Shown one piece after another: positions 59,281 to 64,000 of a DNA stretch of 64,000 nucleotides. Source of the DNA: Lewinellaceae bacterium (GTDB lineage Bacteria; Bacteroidota; Bacteroidia; Chitinophagales; Saprospiraceae); NCBI GenBank assembly GCA_020636255.1, contig JACJYE010000010.1, positions 62,001 through 126,000 of the forward strand, written 5' to 3'. The notes beneath the pieces were generated by a model. The model had not been told where the DNA came from. It saw only the letters and a list, made by a program, of their open reading frames with translations, and did no database searches. How positions within the stretch are numbered: the stretch's first letter is position 1; every line of letters begins with the position of its first letter. The position numbers and the translations under genes were made by a program.

Positions 59281-59311
59281 AAAAGGAGCGGGCATAAGCC
59301 AGTTCCTTTTT
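59281..59311 (+). terminator. Terminator between convergent genes
   Basis: AAAAGGA pairs with TCCTTTT, with an inner GGGC/GCC, followed by TTTATT. It lies 31 bases after the transaldolase-family stop and touches the stop of the convergent nucleoside phosphorylase gene, so it may serve both strands. Confidence 0.6.
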
Positions 59312-60199
59312 TTATTGGAACAGGCCGGAATCCGATACCCTTTCCAGCACTGTCCGGATAAGTTTTTCCATCTCCTCCCGGGGGTTGGCGCTAAAGCGCT
59401 GGCTTGCCCTGTTGGCCAGGATGACGTTGGTAGACAGCGCCCGGTGCCCCAGCATGCGCGACAGGGCATAGATGGCTGAGGTTTCCATTTCGAAGTTGGT
59501 GACAGGCGTTTTCCGGAAGGAAAAACCGGCGAGCTGCTGGAAGCGCTGTGCATCATACCGTGCACCAGCCCGCAGCACCCGGCCCTGTGGGCCATAGAAG
59601 CCCGCGCTGGTAAGCGTGATCCCCTGGTGCATGCCGGCGCCTATCGCCTTCATGAGCTCCACACTGCACTCAGCGGCATAAAAAGGGATATCTACGCTGA
59701 GGGCCATGAATTGTTTAAGCTCGTCAGTTAGCTCGGCCTCGCCGAGGTTGGGCTTATAATCATAATAGGAGAGAAGGTTGTCGAGGCCCAGCCCATAGGC
59801 AGATGCGACGAACGACCCTACCGGGATGCCTGCATGCAGAGAGCCGGAAGTGCCAATGCGGATGATATTCAGGGAAGTGAGTTCTGGCCGTACGGCCCTT
59901 TGATCAAAGTCGATATTGACAAGGGCGTCCAGTTCGTTGAGCACGATATCGATGTTTTCAGTACCTATACCAGAGGAGAGCACGGTCAGGCGTTTGTTGC
60001 CTATGCGCCCGGTATGGGTGACGAATTCCCTTTTCTGCTTTTTTACTTCAATTTCGTCGAAGTATTTCGACACCCGCTCGACCCGCCCCGGGTCGCCAAC
60101 CGTGATAATAGCCGGGGCGAGGTCTTCCGGCAGGAGGTTGAGGTGGTAGATGCTGCCGTCGGGGTTGAGGATGAGTTCGGATTCGGGGATACGTGTCAT
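59312..60199 (-). CDS. Nucleoside phosphorylase (uridine-phosphorylase-like)
   Basis: 295 residues from ATG 60199; the frame extends to 60271 but overlaps the arsC-like start. It has the PNP/UDP family fold: AIITVGDPGRVERVS with the phosphate-binding glycine, LTVLSSGIGTENIDIVLNEL, IIRIGTSGSLHAGIPVGSFV, and the ribose/phosphate motif FEMETSAIYALSRMLGH. It splits a nucleoside with phosphate for salvage. The base specificity cannot be told by eye. Confidence 0.92.
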   Translation of the reverse strand: MTRIPESELILNPDGSIYHLNLLPEDLAPAIITVGDPGRVERVSKYFDEIEVKKQKREFVTHTGRIGNKRLTVLSSGIGTENIDIVLNELDALVNIDFDQRAVRPELTSLNIIRIGTSGSLHAGIPVGSFVASAYGLGLDNLLSYYDYKPNLGEAELTDELKQFMALSVDIPFYAAECSVELMKAIGAGMHQGITLTSAGFYGPQGRVLRAGARYDAQRFQQLAGFSFRKTPVTNFEMETSAIYALSRMLGHRALSTNVILANRASQRFSANPREEMEKLIRTVLERVSDSGLFQ

Positions 60200-60242
60200 T
60201 CGTTTTTTGCTTTTTTTGGAAGAAGGGCTGTAAATTAATACA

Positions 60243-60250
60243 TAATTTTG
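60243..60250 (+). promoter_or_regulatory. -7 box of the ArsC/Spx-like gene
   Basis: TAATTTTG, exact TAnnTTTG, with a TTG at 60216-60218 (24-base spacer, slightly long). The gene starts at 60270. Confidence 0.55.
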
Positions 60251-60269
60251 CCAGGCAAAAAGCAAAAGC

Positions 60270-60629
60270 ATGAGAAAGATATATTATTTGTCTACATGTT
60301 CCACCTGTCAGAAGATCATCGCCGGCCTGGGCGGTGGCCGGGGATTTGAGCTTCAGGACATCAAGGCGGCGCCCATCACGCCGGAGCAGCTCGACGCCAT
60401 GAAGGCGCTGGCCGGTTCGTACGAAGCGTTATTCAGCCGCCGTGCGCTTAAGTTCCGCGCTATGGGGTTGCATGAGAAGGCCTTATCGGAGGGCGACTAC
60501 CGCCAACTCATCCTGGAGGAGTACACCTTTCTCAAGCGCCCGGTTATCCTTATTGACGGGCAGATCTTTGTGGGGAATGCAAAGAAGACGGTAGAGGCGG
60601 CTAAAGAGGCAGCGGGATTACCCGGCTAA
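60270..60629 (+). CDS. ArsC/Spx family thioredoxin-fold protein
   Basis: 119 residues with C10-S-T-C13 in STCSTCQKI, FELQDIKAAPITPEQL, LFSRRALKFRAMGLHEK, and KRPVILIDGQIFVGN. This is the YffB/ArsC/Spx fold. The CxxC form and the missing arsenate-binding arginine cluster fit a glutaredoxin-like or Spx-like redox protein better than a proven arsenate reductase. No ars genes lie nearby. Its stop overlaps the stop of the convergent lipoprotein gene by 4 bases. Confidence 0.88.
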   Translation: MRKIYYLSTCSTCQKIIAGLGGGRGFELQDIKAAPITPEQLDAMKALAGSYEALFSRRALKFRAMGLHEKALSEGDYRQLILEEYTFLKRPVILIDGQIFVGNAKKTVEAAKEAAGLPG

Positions 60630-61138
60630 TTACATAGGATCGTTATTTCTTCCGTATTCAGCGTATTGCTATAGTGCCCCGCCCGGTCCCGGATCTGTAT
60701 CGTGTAGAAATAGTTGTCGGTCGGGTATTTAGAATTGGGGACGCAGGGTTCGGAATTATCGGGGTAGGTGCAACAGATGTTGAAGGGTTTGTTCGGGATG
60801 CGGATGGTGATCTCACCGGAGATGCCGTTGCCGGTCCCCTGGTCGGGCACGACGGGCAGCTTATAGCGGTTGACAAAGCCTTCGCGGCTGTCTGTCAGGA
60901 AAACATCGAGGGAGTCACCGTCTTCGCCCAGGTCGCCATCGCCGTCAGTGAAGGCGAAGGTAATAGCCAGGGTGTCCGAAACAGCAGTGAGATTCCCCTG
61001 TGCGATAAAGTCCTTATTGGTGATGCGGCCGTTTTCAGGGACGGAGATCACGGGCTCGACGGGATAATCAGGCGGCTGCACGCAATTGTACAGGCTGAGG
61101 GACAGGATGGCGATCCACAGGTAGTTGGTTGTTTTCAT
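60626..61138 (-). CDS. Lipoprotein of unknown function
   Basis: 170 residues with a lipoprotein signal (LWIAILSLSLYNC). The mature part has an acidic calcium-like loop FTDGDGDLGEDGDSLDVFL, seen in many Bacteroidota lipoproteins, then IRIPNKPFNICCTYP with a cysteine pair and YTIQIRDRAGHYSNTLNTEE. Beta-sandwich fold is likely. Function unknown. It is divergent from the LuxE/PaaK-like gene (73 bases). Confidence 0.8.
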   Translation of the reverse strand: MKTTNYLWIAILSLSLYNCVQPPDYPVEPVISVPENGRITNKDFIAQGNLTAVSDTLAITFAFTDGDGDLGEDGDSLDVFLTDSREGFVNRYKLPVVPDQGTGNGISGEITIRIPNKPFNICCTYPDNSEPCVPNSKYPTDNYFYTIQIRDRAGHYSNTLNTEEITILCN

Positions 61139-61173
61139 GCTTTCCTTGCGTTTAATTCCACCATAATAGTAAC

Positions 61174-61181
61174 TAAATTTG
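61174..61181 (+). promoter_or_regulatory. -7 box of the LuxE/PaaK-like gene
   Basis: TAAATTTG, exact TAnnTTTG, 30 bases before the GTG start. Confidence 0.5.
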
Positions 61182-61211
61182 CGCGCTTAGTGTTGCATTA
61201 TTCGTCAAACT

Positions 61212-62219
61212 GTGGGACTAAAGACAGACCGGCAATCGTTAATCGGCCGTATCGGCCGCCTTCCGGCAGAGCCTTTTGGGGCTTTGGCCCTGGATATATT
61301 CCGTTACCAGGCGGAGTATAACCCACTGTACCACGAGTTCTTACGCCTGCTGAGCGTAAGGCCGGGAAGTGTACAGTCCATCGAGTCGATCCCTTTTCTG
61401 CCCATCCAGTTCTTCAAAAGCTATCACGTGAAAACCGGCGAGTGGGAACCTGAGCTCACCTTTAGCAGCAGTGGGACCACCGCAGCAGCCACCAGCCGCC
61501 ATCTGTTGCGCGATGCAGCGCTTTATCGTCAAAATGCGCGCCGGGGTTTTGAGTTTTTCTACGGGCCCACATCGAATTATGCGGTGCTGGCACTACTGCC
61601 TGCTTACCTGGAACGCAGCGGCTCTTCCCTCGTTTTTATGGCCGATGATTTTATCCGCCAGTCGGCCTACCCGGAAAGCGGTTTTTTTCTGCACAATACG
61701 GATGCTTTGATAGCGGTATTGGCGCGTTGCAGGGATAAAAGCATCCCCACCTTGTTGCTTGGCGTCAGCTTTGCCCTGTGGGAGTTGGCAGAGAAGCACC
61801 CTATGAGCCTCAGTGGCGTTGTCATTATGGAAACAGGCGGCATGAAAGGACGCCGCAGGGAGATCACCCGCGAGGAGCTTCATGCCATACTCCGGGATGC
61901 CTTCGGCGTAGAAAGCATCCATTCGGAATATGGCATGACGGAGCTCCTCTCTCAGGCGTATTCCCAGGGCGGTGGGTTGTTCCGCCCCAGCCCCTCCATG
62001 CGCGTGCTGGCGCGAGAGATCACTGACCCCCTGGCCCTACAGCGGCCTGGCGCCACTGGCGCCCTCAACATCATCGACCTGGCCAACCTCGATACGATCA
62101 GTTTCATCGCCACCGACGACCTTGGACGGGTATACCCGGACGGCAGTTTCGAAGTACTGGGCCGGCATGATGCCGGCGATGCCCGGGGGTGCAATCTGCT
62201 GGTCGCGGATGTAGGATAA
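61212..62219 (+). CDS. LuxE/PaaK-like acyl-protein synthetase / acyltransferase
   Basis: 335 residues from GTG 61212. It has the adenylate-forming LuxE/PaaK layout: IPFLPIQFFKSYHVKTGEWE, the phosphate-loop FSSSGTTAAATSRH, MADDFIRQSAYPESGFFLH, METGGMKGRRREITREELH, ESIHSEYGMTELLSQAYS and a C-terminal ATDDLGRVYPDGSFEVLGRHDAGD split across the last 70 residues. Such proteins activate carboxylic acids. The partner and acid are unknown. No luxCD genes are present. In this phylum the family is widespread, often annotated only as acyl transferase. Confidence 0.88.
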   Translation: MGLKTDRQSLIGRIGRLPAEPFGALALDIFRYQAEYNPLYHEFLRLLSVRPGSVQSIESIPFLPIQFFKSYHVKTGEWEPELTFSSSGTTAAATSRHLLRDAALYRQNARRGFEFFYGPTSNYAVLALLPAYLERSGSSLVFMADDFIRQSAYPESGFFLHNTDALIAVLARCRDKSIPTLLLGVSFALWELAEKHPMSLSGVVIMETGGMKGRRREITREELHAILRDAFGVESIHSEYGMTELLSQAYSQGGGLFRPSPSMRVLAREITDPLALQRPGATGALNIIDLANLDTISFIATDDLGRVYPDGSFEVLGRHDAGDARGCNLLVADVG

Positions 62220-62233
62220 GCTATAAGCTCCCC

Positions 62234-62926
62234 TTACCCATCGTACGAGTAAAGCTTCAGTTCCTCGATCAGGTTCACCAGTTTGCGGGCGTAGCCGGGG
62301 TCGGTAGCATAACCGGCACGCGCCAGCCCGTTAGCCCAGCCTTTGTAGTCGTCCTGTTCGAGCAGGAAGAGTTGCTGGTATCGCGGGTTCTGCCTGAGCA
62401 TCAGGCTGTGGGCGCGCCAGCTTTCCCATGCGTTGCTGTACTTGCGGAAGAAATCCTTGTGGCTGTCGTCGGAAAAATTGCTGCAGTGCCCCGGGCTGCA
62501 ATTGCGCGAAAAGCATTTGATCCCGAAGTGGTTGTTGTTGCGGCTGGCGATGGGGCTGTCGCCGGCGTCGCTTTCCAGCAGCCCCTGCGCCAGCTTGATG
62601 CTGGCCGGGATGCCGAATTTCTCCTGCTCTGCCTGGGCGACTTTGGAGAAGCGTCGTACGTAGGCCTGCTGTTCTTGTAGTTTGCTACTGCTTCCCTTCA
62701 GAGCTGCAGGCCGGGCCAGGGCTTCGGCTTCGGGTTTATCGCCGTTCACGTTCAGAAAGGGCCGTTCTGTGCTGAATCGGAACTCAACGGTAAGGTTACG
62801 TTCCAATAGCATAAACAGTAGAAATGCCGCGAGCCCGATACGGAGCCAGTGGCGCTCGAGAGTGGTGGATACCAGGCCCCAAACCAGTTGGAACCTGTTG
62901 CGGAGTAAAGGTAGTTTGATGGCCAT
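62234..62926 (-). CDS. Glucosaminidase domain protein, membrane-anchored
   Basis: 230 residues: a short cytoplasmic part, one membrane helix (about 30-42, GLAAFLLFMLLE), a linker, then a glucosaminidase (FlgJ/LytG-like) domain from about 90 to the end with catalytic glutamate E118 in KLAQGLLESDAGDSPIA, NNNHFGIKC and SWRAHSLMLRQNPRYQQL. It cuts the glycan strand of peptidoglycan. It is convergent with the LuxE/PaaK-like gene, 14 bases between stops. Confidence 0.93.
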   Translation of the reverse strand: MAIKLPLLRNRFQLVWGLVSTTLERHWLRIGLAAFLLFMLLERNLTVEFRFSTERPFLNVNGDKPEAEALARPAALKGSSSKLQEQQAYVRRFSKVAQAEQEKFGIPASIKLAQGLLESDAGDSPIASRNNNHFGIKCFSRNCSPGHCSNFSDDSHKDFFRKYSNAWESWRAHSLMLRQNPRYQQLFLLEQDDYKGWANGLARAGYATDPGYARKLVNLIEELKLYSYDG

Positions 62927-63139
62927 AAGCGTTGAGATTTACAGGTTAAGCGTTACACAAGAAACCGCTTTCCTGCGGCTTTAATTTCCAAAATGAGCGG
63001 AAGTTCCTAACGGCTTGGATGTGAAATGGCTGTGAAAAAATGTTGGCGAAAGGGTAGAGGCTTGAAAATCAAGCCGGAAGGTACATTACAAAAAATAGGC
63101 TATTTTTCAGCATCAGGAACAAAACACGAACAAACCCAA

Positions 63140-64000
63140 ATGCAGAAAAAAAGGCAATATTGTTTGTTGTACGGTGCAACAGGTTATACCGGGCAGCTCA
63201 TCGCCCGCCGGGCGGCGGAACAGGGGATACCTCTAATACTTGCGGGGCGCAATGCTGAAAAAGTAGCAGCGCTGGCTACACAGCTGGGCTTCGATTACCA
63301 GGTGTTTGGGCTGGAAGATATCGATGAGATAGAAGAGAACATTCGGGGCGCCGGTGTCGTCCTGCATGCAGCCGGGCCTTTCATCCGCACCGCCGCGCCG
63401 ATGATGGAGGCCTGCCTGCGTGCCGGGGTGCATTATCTGGACATCACCGGAGAGATCGACGTTTTTGAAGCCGCAGCAGCCCTGGGGCCCCGCGCCAGCG
63501 AGGCCGGTATCATGATGATGCCTGGCGCAGGTTTCGATGTGGTGCCTACCGACTGCCTGGCATTATACCTCAAAGAGCAGCTTCCCAATGCTACTTACCT
63601 GAGCCTCGCTTTTGCCTCTGTTGGCTCGGGGCCTTCTCACGGCACTGCAATGACGATGCTGGAAATACTAGGTGGCCCAGGCGCTGTGCGCCGCAATGGG
63701 AAGATCGAAGCCGTGCCTATGGGCCATAAGGTTATGACAGTGGCTTTCAGCAATAAGCTAAATCGTTTTGCCATGGCCATTCCATGGGGTGATGTTTCGA
63801 CTGCTTATTACAGCACAGGCATTCCCAATATAGAAGTGTATTCTTCCGTACACCCCAGGACGCACAGGCGCCTTCGGTGGCAACGTTACTACAACTGGCT
63901 TTTGCGCAGCGGGCTGGTGCGCCGCTTTCTGCGGCCCAGGATTGCCCGGCGGGCTGCCGGGCCTACCGATGAGCAGCGGGCCAACGGGCGGTCATACGTA
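63140..64000 (+). CDS. Saccharopine dehydrogenase-like NAD(P)-binding protein, 3' truncated
   Basis: From ATG 63140 the frame is open for 287 codons to the window edge. The N-terminal Rossmann motif is YGATGYTGQL (GATGYTG, residues 12-18), followed by LAGRNAEKVAAL, LHAAGPFIRTAAPMMEACL, GVHYLDITGEIDVFEAAA and MMPGAGFDVVPTDCLALYL. This matches the saccharopine-dehydrogenase/trans-acting enoyl reductase family, whose members usually run to about 350-400 residues. The substrate is unknown. Upstream, 63059-63075 holds a GGCTTGA/TCAAGCC hairpin. Confidence 0.9.
   Translation, partial: MQKKRQYCLLYGATGYTGQLIARRAAEQGIPLILAGRNAEKVAALATQLGFDYQVFGLEDIDEIEENIRGAGVVLHAAGPFIRTAAPMMEACLRAGVHYLDITGEIDVFEAAAALGPRASEAGIMMMPGAGFDVVPTDCLALYLKEQLPNATYLSLAFASVGSGPSHGTAMTMLEILGGPGAVRRNGKIEAVPMGHKVMTVAFSNKLNRFAMAIPWGDVSTAYYSTGIPNIEVYSSVHPRTHRRLRWQRYYNWLLRSGLVRRFLRPRIARRAAGPTDEQRANGRSYV

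Noticed and set aside
60270..60629. True arsenate reductase
   Set aside because: No ars genes are nearby, and the CxxC motif without the clear arginine cluster fits Spx/YffB-type proteins as well.
63059..63075. tRNA-like anticodon arm
   Set aside because: The GGCTTGA/TCAAGCC hairpin has no matching acceptor, D or T arms, and the loop does not fit a tRNA.

Overview
The window is chromosomal DNA from a bacterium of the phylum Bacteroidota. The best fit is the class Saprospiria (Lewinella/Phaeodactylibacter-like), but that placement is inference from content, not from a marker comparison. Evidence for the phylum: type IX secretion cargo with type A and type B C-terminal sorting domains, a PorP/SprF family protein, the gliding protein GldC, many PKD and SprB-like repeats, a DUF4249 lipoprotein, a Bacteroidota-type SRP RNA, and many promoters with the Bacteroidota -7 box TAnnTTTG, usually without a clear Shine-Dalgarno sequence. 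Gene density is high. There is no CRISPR array, tRNA, rRNA, recognisable transposase or prophage.

Layout. 1-1488 is the 3' end of a secreted dockerin/cohesin-like T9SS protein. It is followed by a 750-base gene-free stretch with a 24-base perfect palindrome and three related small-RNA-like units, each ending in a terminator hairpin. 2237-3511 is rarA (-). 3630-5345 is another T9SS cargo protein. 5527-8589 is a compact operon of an ECF sigma factor, an inner-membrane-anchored protein with a barrel-like C-terminus, and a PKD lipoprotein. 8913-10591 holds a ZU5-like protein and an SDR. 10766-17441 (-) holds porP followed by an 1821-residue PKD adhesin. 17739-20038 (-) is a lipoprotein/LytS-type kinase/LytTR regulator operon. 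20248-21992 is an ABC exporter pair.

22509-26618 carries lolD, a DUF389 protein, nicotinamidase and ornithine aminotransferase. 26805-31701 is a giant TPR protein plus an outer-membrane barrel. 31706-36125 (-) holds a TM2-TPR-SHOCT protein and an ARPP-1-like/WbqC/dynamin-GTPase operon. 36226-37692 is a polytopic membrane protein, with a 44-residue membrane protein convergent to it. 38020-42214 has glmM and two PLP class V aminotransferase paralogues. 42224-46719 has yggS, a deoxynucleoside kinase, gatC, an ABC ATPase and murB.

46724-53094 is the envelope cluster: serine hydrolase, MCE protein, amidase and, divergently, lptD. 53101-57212 contains a lipoprotein, a copA-type P-ATPase and a DUF4249 lipoprotein. 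57279-64000 contains an NAD(P)-binding protein, gldC, the SRP RNA gene, fsa/tal, a nucleoside phosphorylase, an ArsC/Spx-like protein, a LuxE/PaaK-like enzyme, a glucosaminidase and the start of a saccharopine-dehydrogenase-like gene cut by the window edge.

Most genes are housekeeping or envelope biogenesis. The less explained material is non-coding: the 1.5-2.2 kb RNA-like units, two dispersed repeat families (a GAGCTTGTTTGGAGG palindrome in five places and a TTTTTTGAACACTACT motif in five places), a 25-base-arm inverted repeat between the two aminotransferases, and a leader with two mutually exclusive hairpins before the TPR gene. Among proteins, the sigma factor/anchored-barrel/PKD-lipoprotein operon is the best candidate for an uncharacterised envelope-signalling unit.
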